DNA of 19,186 nt, from contig JBJORF010000087.1 of assembly GCA_046049545.1 (NCBI GenBank), positions 1 to 19,186 of the forward strand, written 5' to 3'. This document shows positions 1 through 6,920 of this stretch, one piece after another. Below the pieces are notes generated by a model. It ran no database searches. It saw nothing but the letters and a program-made list of their open reading frames with translations, and had not been told where the DNA came from. Origin of the DNA: Romeriopsis sp046049545. Lineage in GTDB: Bacteria; Cyanobacteriota; Cyanobacteriia; Leptolyngbyales; Leptolyngbyaceae. Each line of letters begins with the position of its first letter. Within the stretch, counting starts at the first letter, position 1. Both the position numbers and the translations under genes were made by a program.

Positions 1-83
1 TCTTTTAGCGCTTGGTAGCTCATTTTCATGTGGCAACCTCTGGCGGCATTAACCTGCGAGCTTCTCACTCTATTCTACAACCC

Positions 84-263
84 TTATTCCCGATAATGTA
101 TATCATCTTCTGTCAAATTCAACGCTGCCAATTTTTTCCGTACCTGGTCAGTCGTCGTTACATGATGTTCCCAGTTCACCAGCAAGTTATCTGGTATGTC
201 GATCGTGATTGAATCGGCATCTTGACCGATCAAATATTGCTTCGGGATTTTGATCACCACCAT
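84..263 (-). CDS. Small hypothetical protein (59 aa)
   Basis: I do not recognise this family with confidence. The ATG at 263 is preceded on the minus strand by AGGGA five bases upstream, a good ribosome-binding site, so I prefer it to the longer in-frame start at 338. The protein opens with an alternating hydrophobic, beta-like stretch (MVVIKIPKQYLIG), followed by SITIDIPDNLLVNWE and a charged tail containing VRKKLAALNLTEDDI. A short beta N-terminus plus a C-terminal LxLTEDDI element is reminiscent of small cyanobacterial antitoxin-like proteins, but no partner toxin is seen. The next gene on the same strand (367-1182) ends about 100 bases upstream, so the two could be cotranscribed. Nothing recognisable lies between this gene and the left edge of the window. 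Confidence 0.5.
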   Translation of the reverse strand: MVVIKIPKQYLIGQDADSITIDIPDNLLVNWEHHVTTTDQVRKKLAALNLTEDDIHYRE

Positions 264-366
264 ATTTTTCCCTAGACTTGAGTGAAACAGACGCTTGCTG
301 CTTACCGTCCGGTGACTCTTTTGGCCATAAGAACGCATACATGGTCATTCTGGATTCAGATGCTTG

Positions 367-1182
367 TCATCCATGGCCGAGAAGTCGCATGATTGATACT
401 GTAATTGAAAGCACCGAATTTATCGATGGTAGTGAAGAAAATAATACTTTGAGGACTGATAATTTAGGATTTTGGGAGGTGGCTTCTTCTTTTGCTGCTT
501 CAACTATCTCAAGACACTCTTGCCGTTCTGAAGAAGCAACCGATTCATGCACTGTTACTTTCAATTTTTCAAAAAGTTCTTCTATTTCTGAATTTACTGA
601 AAAATTCACTGTCTGTGCGATGTTTGTACCAGTAGCAGTTTGTTGAATGACATTCTGTGCCTTGTGAATAATCTGAATCATCGAAGGAGGAACTGTTGAG
701 GATGTATTTTCCGGCAACGAATTAAGCATATCTTCCAATCTGTAGCCAAGCTCTCTGACTAATGGCGTTGTTATGGCTTCGTTAAAAGCCCTTACGTATG
801 CAGTTATCTTACCTGTGCCTAAAGCAAAAAAGTCCACCGAGAAACTTATATAATCAATGTTGCCTCCCCGCACATAATGTAGAAGCTGATACATGATAGA
901 TAAGCGTTGTTCTAAATCGGTCGGGAATATCAGGTTCCCACTTCCAGCCATACTACTTATCGTTGATTGAATTTCAGAGAACCATTGATCAAAGTCAACA
1001 TCTGCAACTGTGATTAGTTGGTGGTGAACCACAGAGAAAATCTCATCTGCTGAGCAAAAATCGAGAAATATATTCAGCCTGTTTTCAAAAGAATTCATAT
1101 CCGAATGAATCAAATCAGATGAATAATCGTTGAATCGCTGAATACTACTCCGAATTTGACCAGACGTGAATTGAGATCCCAT
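367..1182 (-). CDS. Hypothetical protein, 271 aa, with C-terminal hydrophobic helix
   Basis: Function unknown. The ATG at 1182 begins MGSQFTSGQIRSSIQRF. The first ~170 residues look mostly helical and contain several aromatic-rich segments (FENRLNIFLDFC, NIDYISFSVDFFALG). A short Gly/Thr/Asn linker (TGTNIAQTVNFSV, around residue 185) leads into a charged helix (EIEELFEKLKVTV), and the last ~30 residues are hydrophobic (VLKVLFSSLP, then SVLSITVSIMRLLG). An alpha-helical body, a polar linker and a hydrophobic C-terminus occur in some bacterial conflict or abortive-infection proteins, but no catalytic motif is visible, so this is only a structural analogy. The gene is visibly more A+T-rich than tilS and the hmp genes and contains no CGATCG core, which suggests later acquisition. 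An extended -10 box lies about 50 bases upstream. Confidence 0.65.
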   Translation of the reverse strand: MGSQFTSGQIRSSIQRFNDYSSDLIHSDMNSFENRLNIFLDFCSADEIFSVVHHQLITVADVDFDQWFSEIQSTISSMAGSGNLIFPTDLEQRLSIMYQLLHYVRGGNIDYISFSVDFFALGTGKITAYVRAFNEAITTPLVRELGYRLEDMLNSLPENTSSTVPPSMIQIIHKAQNVIQQTATGTNIAQTVNFSVNSEIEELFEKLKVTVHESVASSERQECLEIVEAAKEEATSQNPKLSVLKVLFSSLPSINSVLSITVSIMRLLGHG

Positions 1183-1229
1183 TTTGTCAGCTTCTAAATC
1201 CTTATTTTTTGTACTGAACTCTCAGAACT

Positions 1230-1238
1230 AGTATACCA
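1230..1238 (-). promoter_or_regulatory. Extended -10 element for the 271-aa gene
   Basis: Read on the minus strand this is TGGTATACT, i.e. a TGn extension followed by TATACT (five of six matches to TATAAT). It sits about 48 bases upstream of the ATG at 1182. I see no good -35 box at the expected distance, which is tolerated when the TGn extension is present. Inferred from sequence only. Confidence 0.4.
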
Positions 1239-1328
1239 ATCCACCTCTTAAGCTACACGAAATTTAGAAAGTCTTAAGCTGATTTGGGCAGAAATTGAAT
1301 TGCCGATCGAACCCTATTAAATAACCTG

Positions 1329-1562
1329 CTACTCTGGCCGATCGTCCGTGAAATTATTAATCGCTTCGACCATACCTTCGGAATAGGGTTCGAGAATAGT
1401 AGCCGTGACATGGAGATCGGCAAGCGCCTGACTGAATTCCTCAGAATTAGGATCACTGTTGTTGAGAATTTTGATTGCCGCGATCGCCGTTTCTAGCTGT
1501 GGGAGGTACTCAGCCATATGGCGATGTAAGCTGGTGAGAGATTTTTCAAGAACGGGAGTCAT
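1329..1562 (-). CDS. Small helical hypothetical protein (77 aa), second of an overlapping pair
   Basis: Unrecognised family. The start codon overlaps the stop of the upstream gene as ATGA (four shared bases, 1559-1562), and a strong AAGGAG site sits about ten bases upstream inside that gene. The pair is therefore almost certainly translationally coupled. The sequence (MTPVLEKSLTSLHRHMAEYL, then LETAIAAIKILNNSDPNSEE, then FSQALADLHVTATILEPYSE) has few glycines and one proline-containing break, and looks like two or three amphipathic helices. There are no cysteines, no membrane segment and no catalytic motif. A HIP1 site (1480) lies within it, so it has probably been resident in the genome for some time. 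Two tiny coupled proteins could be a toxin-antitoxin-like or adaptor pair; I have no direct evidence for either. Confidence 0.6.
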   Translation of the reverse strand: MTPVLEKSLTSLHRHMAEYLPQLETAIAAIKILNNSDPNSEEFSQALADLHVTATILEPYSEGMVEAINNFTDDRPE

Positions 1563-1753
1563 CGGTCAAGTCTCCTTTGGAGTTTGGCAATTTGCTGACG
1601 ACAGTTAGCGACGGTTTTTTCCCAATGGATCAGCAGTCCTTGATCTTGCTCGATCGGCAACTTAGCACGTTCCTGATCGATTTTTTCGAGGTGTTCAGCG
1701 AGTGCTCGATACTGGCCTTCGAGTTGTTTTCGATACTCTTTATTTCTGGTCAT
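1559..1753 (-). CDS. Small charged coiled-coil protein (64 aa), first of an overlapping pair
   Basis: Unrecognised family. From the ATG at 1753 the protein starts MTRNKEYRKQLEGQYRALAE and is rich in Glu, Lys, Arg and Gln throughout (LEKIDQERAKLPIEQDQ, then VANCRQQIAKLQRRLDR). It looks like a two-helix coiled coil broken near a central proline. The Shine-Dalgarno match at 1753 is weak. An in-frame TTG at 1813 would add 20 residues including a short hydrophobic run (CSIIGIATVVLQM), so a membrane-anchored form cannot be excluded. It overlaps the 77-aa gene by four bases and is divergent from tilS. Confidence 0.6.
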   Translation of the reverse strand: MTRNKEYRKQLEGQYRALAEHLEKIDQERAKLPIEQDQGLLIHWEKTVANCRQQIAKLQRRLDR

Positions 1754-1871
1754 TTGCAGGACTACCGTAGCTATTCCAATTATGGAGCAATTTTTGAGAG
1801 AACACAACGGCAACGATCGTTACTCCACTAAAATCAAAGTCATAACGTCGCGAATTAAAAAGAACTTCCCC

Positions 1872-2861
1872 ATGTCCGACTGGAGCGACTGGCATAGTCG
1901 ATTACATCAAACCCTCAAAGCCCGATCGCTACTGCCTACCCAAACGCGCATCCTCTTGGCAGTCTCCGGCGGCCAAGACTCACTCTGCTTACTCAAACTA
2001 CTCCGCGATCTCCAACCCCATTGGCAATGGCAACTCAGCGTCCTCCATTGCGACCATCAATGGCGATCGGACTCCACCGCCAATGCCCACCACGTCCGAT
2101 CGCTCTGCGCACAATGGCAAATTCCCTGCTCGATCGAAACCGCAACTTCTCCCCCAATCAGTGAAGCCGCCGCCCGAACTTGGCGCTACGACTGTCTCAA
2201 GCACCGCGCCCAAACCGAAAATTATCCCATCATCGTCACCGGCCACACCGCCACCGATCGGGCCGAAACCCTTCTCTACAACCTCACACGCGGCAGCGGC
2301 AGCACTGGCTTGCAAGCATTGCGGTGGCAGCGAGCGATCGATGCCACCAGCAACATCCAACTCGTGCGCCCGCTGCTGGACTTCACCCGCGACGATACCA
2401 CCCAAATCTGCCAGCACTATCAGCTCCCCGTCTGGGAAGACAGCACCAATCAATCGTCTGACTACGCCCGCAATCGCATTCGCCACACCATCCTCCCGCT
2501 GCTCCAGCAGCAACTCAACCCCCAAGCCACCCAACATCTCGCCCAAACCGCCGAACTGCTCACCGCCGAAGTCGATTATCTCCAAACCCAAGCCGACCTG
2601 ATTTTCCAGCAAGCGATCGCCCCCGATAATCCCACGCAGATCGATCGGTACATCCTCCGCCCCCACCACCTCGCCCTCCAACGCCGCATCCTCCGCCAAT
2701 TCCTCACCCAAACCCTCCCCCAAGCCCCCAACTTCGCCCAGATTGAAGCCGTCGTGGGATTAATCACCGCCCCGAATCGCAGTCAAACGCCGACATTTTC
2801 CGGTGGCTATGGCGTGGTTGTGAGCGATCGCTGGCTGCAACTCCGATCGGTCAAACTCTAA
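1872..2861 (+). CDS. tilS: tRNA(Ile)-lysidine synthase TilS
   Basis: TilS joins lysine to C34 of the CAU anticodon of tRNA-Ile using ATP, so that the tRNA reads AUA instead of AUG; it is essential and cytosolic. The sequence shows the N-type ATP-pyrophosphatase P-loop SGGQDS at residues 32-37, the HCDHQWRSDST motif, GHTATDRAETLLYNLTRGSG with the downstream GLQAL, RPLLDFTRDD and DSTN followed by NRIRHTILP. All are TilS hallmarks. At 329 aa it matches the short cyanobacterial form, which lacks the long C-terminal extension of the E. coli enzyme. I chose the ATG at 1872 because the family begins just before the helix leading to the P-loop; an in-frame ATG at 1782 would add 30 residues that do not resemble TilS. 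It is divergent from the small-gene pair and convergent with hmpF. Confidence 0.95.
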   Translation: MSDWSDWHSRLHQTLKARSLLPTQTRILLAVSGGQDSLCLLKLLRDLQPHWQWQLSVLHCDHQWRSDSTANAHHVRSLCAQWQIPCSIETATSPPISEAAARTWRYDCLKHRAQTENYPIIVTGHTATDRAETLLYNLTRGSGSTGLQALRWQRAIDATSNIQLVRPLLDFTRDDTTQICQHYQLPVWEDSTNQSSDYARNRIRHTILPLLQQQLNPQATQHLAQTAELLTAEVDYLQTQADLIFQQAIAPDNPTQIDRYILRPHHLALQRRILRQFLTQTLPQAPNFAQIEAVVGLITAPNRSQTPTFSGGYGVVVSDRWLQLRSVKL

Positions 2862-2872
2862 AAAACCCCACG

Positions 2873-2895
2873 AAAAAAGGCAGCCATTGGCTGCC
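2873..2895 (-). terminator. Intrinsic terminator of hmpF
   Basis: On the minus strand a perfect 7-bp stem (GGCAGCC / GGCTGCC, 2879-2895) with a 3-base loop is followed at once by six T (2873-2878). It lies 30 bases beyond the hmpF stop. On the plus strand the stem is preceded by the A-run but not followed by T, so it should act mainly on hmpF transcripts rather than on tilS. Confidence 0.85.
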
Positions 2896-2924
2896 TCAGA
2901 GAAGGTTTGAAATTAGGGTGAGAT

Positions 2925-4682
2925 TTAGGACGCGGCCAATTGCGGCTGCGGCAACAAGCCGTTCAAGACTTCGTGCATTTGTCCCAGCGCTGATTGCTGC
3001 TCTGCGCCCGAGGATTGCAGTTGGCTGACTTGATTGGTGATCTCGCTGAGGGAATGCTTCAACCCATCGACCGAATCCTGGATCGGCTGGAGCATCTCTT
3101 CGTACAACCGCACCTTGCCCTGCATTTCCCCAAAGGTGATTTGCTGCGCTTGCACAGTTTGATCGAGCTGATCGAGTTCGCTGCGCTTAGTCTGCAAATC
3201 CTGACCTTGCTGAACAATCATGCCTTGAGCCTGGGCGATCGCTTGCTGGACTTGGTCGATTTCCGCTTCCAAGTGATTGAGCCGATCGGCATTCTGGCTC
3301 CGCATTTCGCTCAACTGTGTCAGCACCGGAGTCAAATCCACCAAGCCTTCCTCCTGATCCGGAGTCGGGCGACCCTGACGACGGCTCAGAACGGTCTGAT
3401 GCTGACGCAGCGCGCTTTCTTTTTCGCGCAGGTTGCGCTGCTGGCCGAGCAGGGTTTCCTTCAAGAACTGATAGGCATCGCGCTCATCAGCAACTTCGGA
3501 TTCCATCGACATGCGATCGAATTCATTCATCTGCGACAGCTTGCTCTGGAGATCGTCGATTTCCTTCTGCTTCAGATCGAGTTCTTCCTCCTGACCCTTC
3601 ACAAACATCAAGGATTTCTCCAGGTCGCTTCGCATCGCCCCGACCATGTTCTCCAAGTCATTGATCGGCATCTGTTCCAGAGCTTGCAGGTCGATCGCTT
3701 CACCCACCGCCACGCCTTCCACGCCATCGGTAGCCGCTTGAATTTGCTGATGCAAGCGATCGAAATTCTGGGCTTGCAGGTTCAGTTGATTGGCCGTATC
3801 TTGCTTTGCTTGCAGTGCCGCTTCCTGAATCCGCAGTTCCGCTTTGGCTTGCTCCAGCAGACAGTTTGCCGCCTGCCATTCCTGCCAACGCTGGGCTTGC
3901 TCGGCTTGGCGCTGTTCGAGATCGGCTTGCTGCTGGGCCAGATTCTCGCGGTACTGCTCTAAGTGCTGCCAATGCTGGCTGAGCAAGTCTTGTTTCTGGG
4001 TGACTAACGTGGCCGCTTGCTGCACCTGGGCTTCGTAATGCTCCACCGGGGGCACGGAATTGTGCAGATGGCTGAGCAGACCTTGGATCTTGGCGGCATG
4101 GGCTTCGTCTAGCACCGAGTTGCCCGCCATTTCCGACTGTGCTGCTTCCAGGCGACGCTGTTCACCGCGCAGATGATCCCAAGCGCCTTCCAACTCCTGT
4201 TGGCGGCGTTCGAGCTCGGTCTTAAGGCCGTCAATCTCCGATCGGGTGCCTTCAAACTCTTGCTTTTGCTGCTCAAGTTGCTCAAAGTCAGATTCAAGCT
4301 GTTCGAGTTGTTCGCGCCTTGCTTCCATTTCCATTTCGCGGCGATTCAGCTCTTGACTTTGATAAGTCAAAGATTGCTTCCACTGCTCAATTTCTTCTTC
4401 CTGGGTTTTGAACTTCTCCTGTAAGCGCGAAAAATTTTGCAGGATGCTGACCAGGGGCCGCCCCGCCTCTTGAATCCGCTGCACTTGCTTGCTGGCGGTC
4501 AAATCCACCAGAAGTAAGGCTCCACCACTGTAGCGGCTAGCCTCATCGGCGGCCACGACTTCCTCCCCGGAAACGGCCGTCCAGCTCTGCTCATTGCGTT
4601 GGCAGGCCAGCAGCTTCAGCTCGCTTTTGCCGCCGCCCATAATGCCGCTTTTTCGTTGAACAACTTCTGCCAGATACAGCAC
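2925..4682 (-). CDS. hmpF: Pilus motility taxis protein HmpF (coiled coil)
   Basis: HmpF is a cyanobacterial protein needed for type IV pilus activity and directional motility; in filamentous forms it localises to the leading pole. The N-terminus is family-typical: LYLAEVVQRKSGIMGGGKSE, then LKLLACQRNEQSW, then GGALLLVDLTASKQVQRIQE. From about residue 80 to 560 the protein is nearly continuous heptad-like coiled coil (LEQLESDFEQLEQQKQEFEG and similar), very rich in Gln, Glu and Leu, with no membrane segment. The start codon is GTG at 4682, with AAGAGGG eight bases upstream. It is transcribed away from hmpA across a shared control region and ends in an intrinsic terminator. Linkage to hmpA-E supports the assignment. 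Length is 585 aa. Confidence 0.9.
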   Translation of the reverse strand: MLYLAEVVQRKSGIMGGGKSELKLLACQRNEQSWTAVSGEEVVAADEASRYSGGALLLVDLTASKQVQRIQEAGRPLVSILQNFSRLQEKFKTQEEEIEQWKQSLTYQSQELNRREMEMEARREQLEQLESDFEQLEQQKQEFEGTRSEIDGLKTELERRQQELEGAWDHLRGEQRRLEAAQSEMAGNSVLDEAHAAKIQGLLSHLHNSVPPVEHYEAQVQQAATLVTQKQDLLSQHWQHLEQYRENLAQQQADLEQRQAEQAQRWQEWQAANCLLEQAKAELRIQEAALQAKQDTANQLNLQAQNFDRLHQQIQAATDGVEGVAVGEAIDLQALEQMPINDLENMVGAMRSDLEKSLMFVKGQEEELDLKQKEIDDLQSKLSQMNEFDRMSMESEVADERDAYQFLKETLLGQQRNLREKESALRQHQTVLSRRQGRPTPDQEEGLVDLTPVLTQLSEMRSQNADRLNHLEAEIDQVQQAIAQAQGMIVQQGQDLQTKRSELDQLDQTVQAQQITFGEMQGKVRLYEEMLQPIQDSVDGLKHSLSEITNQVSQLQSSGAEQQSALGQMHEVLNGLLPQPQLAAS

Positions 4683-4803
4683 GATGATCGCCCTCTTAAA
4701 ACCTTCTCTACGCTGCTTGTTCCTAGATGCCGATTCCGCACCATGAGTTGCGCACGTTCCCGGCAGGAATTTTCTAGGGATAGCCCCGATCCTCTGTCTC
4801 GCT

Positions 4804-4809
4804 ATTATA
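4804..4809 (-). promoter_or_regulatory. -10 box of the hmpF promoter
   Basis: On the minus strand this is a perfect TATAAT, 122 bases upstream of the hmpF GTG. At 16-18 bases spacing there is no convincing -35 hexamer (TGTGCG at 17), so the promoter probably needs an activator. A tandem pair of GATTCA hexamers (minus-strand reading) covers 4837-4856, roughly 40-60 bases upstream of the expected transcription start, where an activator would bind. This is inferred from position and consensus only. Confidence 0.5.
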
Positions 4810-4836
4810 GAGAGTGATTCGCGATCCGCACACTGC

Positions 4837-5130
4837 TGAATCTACGGCGCTGAATCAACCACTCTGATTGCCCGCTGATCAGTCATTGGACGTAGCGAAG
4901 TGGGGGATGGGGTATTTAGTGCTATCTCATTATGCCCAAGGTTTTTCGGTTTCATTCAGCGATTCATTGAATCTTTTTTGGCGATTATCAGAGGAAAATT
5001 AAGGCAAAATTAGGGATGAATCCATTCCGATGAATCTGTGCAGTGGAATGGCATTGCTGTTCAGTGGGTGATTTGGGAAACGGTTGGGGCCAAGGCCAGT
5101 GCGATCGCTCGATTCAGTTGAGAGGATTCA
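4837..5130. promoter_or_regulatory. hmpF-hmpA divergent control region with eight TGAATC/GATTCA boxes
   Basis: The 447-base gap between the divergent hmpF and hmpA genes has no credible ORF. It holds eight copies of TGAATC or its complement: TGAATC at 4837, 4851, 4968, 5017 and 5031, and GATTCA at 4961, 5111 and 5125. Three pairs (4837/4851, 5017/5031, 5111/5125) are direct repeats spaced by exactly 14 bp. The pair 4961/4968 forms an inverted repeat with one base between. The last box overlaps the hmpA ATG. The first pair lies just upstream of the weak -35 region of hmpF. Regularly spaced direct repeats are typical of response-regulator binding sites; the protein that binds here is unknown. 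Confidence 0.45.
4961..4979 (+). terminator. Hairpin followed by T-run in the hmpA leader (possible attenuator)
   Basis: GATTC-ATT-GAATC forms a short 5-bp stem followed immediately by six T on the plus strand, about 150 bases upstream of hmpA. The stem is weak and A+T-rich, so it may not terminate efficiently; it could equally be only the inverted TGAATC box described for this region. No convincing plus-strand promoter upstream was found. Confidence 0.25.
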
Positions 5131-6302
5131 TGCAAGGGACATTAGCGGAAATCGATGTGCGGAGTATTCTGCATCTGGTGGAGCTGGGGCAGCGGACGGG
5201 CCAGTTGTGGGTGCAAACGCTCGACCGATCGCAGGCTTGGTGGGTGTTTTTTGTGCAGGGGCAGATTGTCTACGCGGGCGATCCGCAGGTGGGCCGTCGT
5301 CGGCTCCGGGCGATGTTGGCGGGCCACAGTCCGGCGATTGCTTGGGAAACGCTGCCGCAGGCGGAATTGGGGCGCGTCCATGCGATCGAGTACGGCTACC
5401 TATGGGCCTTGATTGAACGCCGTTGGGTATCGCCGGAGCAGGCCCGGGAGCTGCTGGAGACGATGATTCGGGAAACGCTGTTTGAGCTGTTGGGCCTGCA
5501 CCAGGGGACATTTGTGCTGGAGCAGGGTGCGCCCTTGAGTCCGGTGCTGATGACCTGGGAGACCTCGCCTTTGGTGGCGGCGGCGGTGGCGGCGACGGTG
5601 GCTTGGAAACAGTTTTATCCCCAGTTGCAGTCGCCGGAGCAATGTCCGGTGATCGTGGATGCGGTGGCTTTGCAGCAAGCATTGCCCCCGGCGACGGCCC
5701 AGGCGCTAATCCAGTATGCCGATCGGGGCGTTTCCCTGCGGCAGTTGGCCTATGCGCTGAATCGGGATTTGCTGACGGTGGCGAAGGCGATTGTCCCCTG
5801 CGTCCAACGGGGCTGGATCACCTTGAAATTGCCGCCGCCCGTGCCCGTGGGGGAGCCACTAATGGCGGGCGATCGGCGAATTGTCTGTATTGACGATGCG
5901 GTTTCGGTGGGTGAGCTGATTGTCCAGATGCTCGCGCCCCAGGGCTATCAGGTTACGCCGTTGAGCGATCCGGTGGCGGCGCTCAGTCAACTGTTTGGCT
6001 TGCAGCCGCAGGTGATCTTGTGTGATATCGCGATGCCCCAACTGGATGGCTATGAACTCTGTGCCATGCTGCGCCAGTCCAGCCAGTTCCATCAAACGCC
6101 GATCATTATGTTGACGGGGCAAGATGGCTTCGTTGATCGTCTGCGGGCCAATATGGTCGGAGCCACGGACTATTTAGCCAAACCCTTCAGCGTGGAAGAA
6201 CTGCTCACCCTGCTCGAACAATATCTCCCGCCATTTCGCCAAGGGGAGGCTAGAATGTCGCCAGAGCCGAATGCACCCGTGGCGGCGGCAATGTTGAGTT
6301 AA
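5130..6302 (+). CDS. hmpA: PatA/PilG-type response regulator HmpA (PATAN + receiver)
   Basis: This corresponds to PilG in Synechocystis nomenclature and HmpA in Nostoc. The N-terminal ~120 residues match the PATAN (DUF4388) domain: MQGTLAEIDVRSILHLVELG, then QRTGQLWV, then WWVFFVQGQIVYAGD. The C-terminus (about residues 248-370) is a complete CheY-like receiver with acidic pocket D255-D256, phospho-acceptor D299 (LCDIAMP), T329 (MLTG) and K351 (AKPFS). There is no DNA-binding domain, so output is by protein contact, probably to the pilus extension machinery. I chose the ATG at 5130 because AGAGG lies four bases upstream and the PATAN consensus begins there; a start at 5043 would add 29 unrelated residues. 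It is the first gene of the plus-strand chemosensory cluster. Length is 390 aa. Confidence 0.88.
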   Translation: MQGTLAEIDVRSILHLVELGQRTGQLWVQTLDRSQAWWVFFVQGQIVYAGDPQVGRRRLRAMLAGHSPAIAWETLPQAELGRVHAIEYGYLWALIERRWVSPEQARELLETMIRETLFELLGLHQGTFVLEQGAPLSPVLMTWETSPLVAAAVAATVAWKQFYPQLQSPEQCPVIVDAVALQQALPPATAQALIQYADRGVSLRQLAYALNRDLLTVAKAIVPCVQRGWITLKLPPPVPVGEPLMAGDRRIVCIDDAVSVGELIVQMLAPQGYQVTPLSDPVAALSQLFGLQPQVILCDIAMPQLDGYELCAMLRQSSQFHQTPIIMLTGQDGFVDRLRANMVGATDYLAKPFSVEELLTLLEQYLPPFRQGEARMSPEPNAPVAAAMLS

Positions 6303-6327
6303 GCGGTTAATGGCTGAACGGCTTGGG

Positions 6328-6342
6328 CGGTCACCATGACCG
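6328..6342 (+). promoter_or_regulatory. Small perfect hairpin after hmpA
   Basis: CGGTCA-CCA-TGACCG is a 6-bp perfect stem with a 3-base loop, 26 bases past the hmpA stop. A run of T (6358-6363) comes 15 bases later, too far for a standard intrinsic terminator. The 241-base hmpA-hmpB gap holds no convincing gene. It may contain a weak promoter (TTGGGG at 6382, 17 bases, TTATTA at 6405), so hmpB onward may have its own start. Confidence 0.25.
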
Positions 6343-6543
6343 TAGGGGCAGCGGCAAATTTTTTCGACAAAATCAGATTTATTGGGGGAATGAGGGTACT
6401 TTAGTTATTACTAGACTGGATGCGGCAGGGGCGGCGGCAATCGCCGACTCCGCTGAGCGTGAGGGCTCGGGGCGCGATTCTTCTGGGCGCGTTGGGGTAA
6501 GGCCGAATGATTTGGTTGTAGCCAGTTAACAGGTTTAAGGGTT

Positions 6544-6909
6544 ATGAGTACAGTTCTGGTTGTCGAAGATAGTGTGACCCAGCGGGAGATGATCACCGAC
6601 TTGCTCAAGGGCAGTGGGTTGACCGTTACCGTGGCCACCGATGGAATGGAAGCGCTGGAGCATATCGAGGGCGATTGCCCCGATTTGGTGGTGCTGGATA
6701 TTGTCATGCCCCGGATGAACGGCTATGAAGTTTGCCGTCGCCTCAAGTCCGACCCCAAAACCCAGAGTGTGCCCGTGGTGATGTGTTCGTCGAAGGGCGA
6801 AGAATTCGATCGTTATTGGGGCATGAAGCAAGGGGCAGATGCCTACATTGCCAAGCCGTTCCAGCCCACAGAACTGGTGGGCACTGTTAAACAACTATTG
6901 CGCGGTTAG
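6544..6909 (+). CDS. hmpB: CheY-like single-domain response regulator HmpB (PilH)
   Basis: This is a stand-alone receiver of 121 aa, the normal CheY size, with no output domain. Visible residues are the acidic pair E8-D9 (VVEDS), phospho-acceptor D52 (VLDIVMPRMNG), the conserved Ser/Thr position around S82-S83 (MCSSKG) and K104 (AKPF). In Pil/Hmp systems this protein receives phosphate from the CheA-type kinase and either acts on the pilus motors or drains phosphate; sequence cannot tell which. TAAGG lies just upstream of the ATG. The hmpC start is 11 bases after its stop, so the two are cotranscribed. Confidence 0.92.
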   Translation: MSTVLVVEDSVTQREMITDLLKGSGLTVTVATDGMEALEHIEGDCPDLVVLDIVMPRMNGYEVCRRLKSDPKTQSVPVVMCSSKGEEFDRYWGMKQGADAYIAKPFQPTELVGTVKQLLRG

Positions 6910-6920
6910 GGAGTTCTTCT

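Noticed and set aside
12..212. Plus-strand ORF of 66 codons at the left edge
   Set aside because: Overlaps the better-supported 59-aa minus-strand gene and has no clear ribosome-binding site or domain.
1998..2723. Long minus-strand ORF (241 codons) opposite tilS
   Set aside because: Its protein is a Gly/Glu/Val-rich mirror of the tilS frame; the plus strand has all TilS motifs, so this is a shadow of G+C-rich codon use.
2994..3962. Plus-strand ORF (322 codons) opposite hmpF
   Set aside because: It is antisense to the repetitive Gln/Leu/Glu coiled-coil coding of hmpF, which naturally opens the opposite frame; no domain is visible.
6323..6529. Small plus-strand ORF in the hmpA-hmpB gap (68 codons)
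   Set aside because: No ribosome-binding site, unusual composition and no recognisable features; the gap is better read as noncoding.
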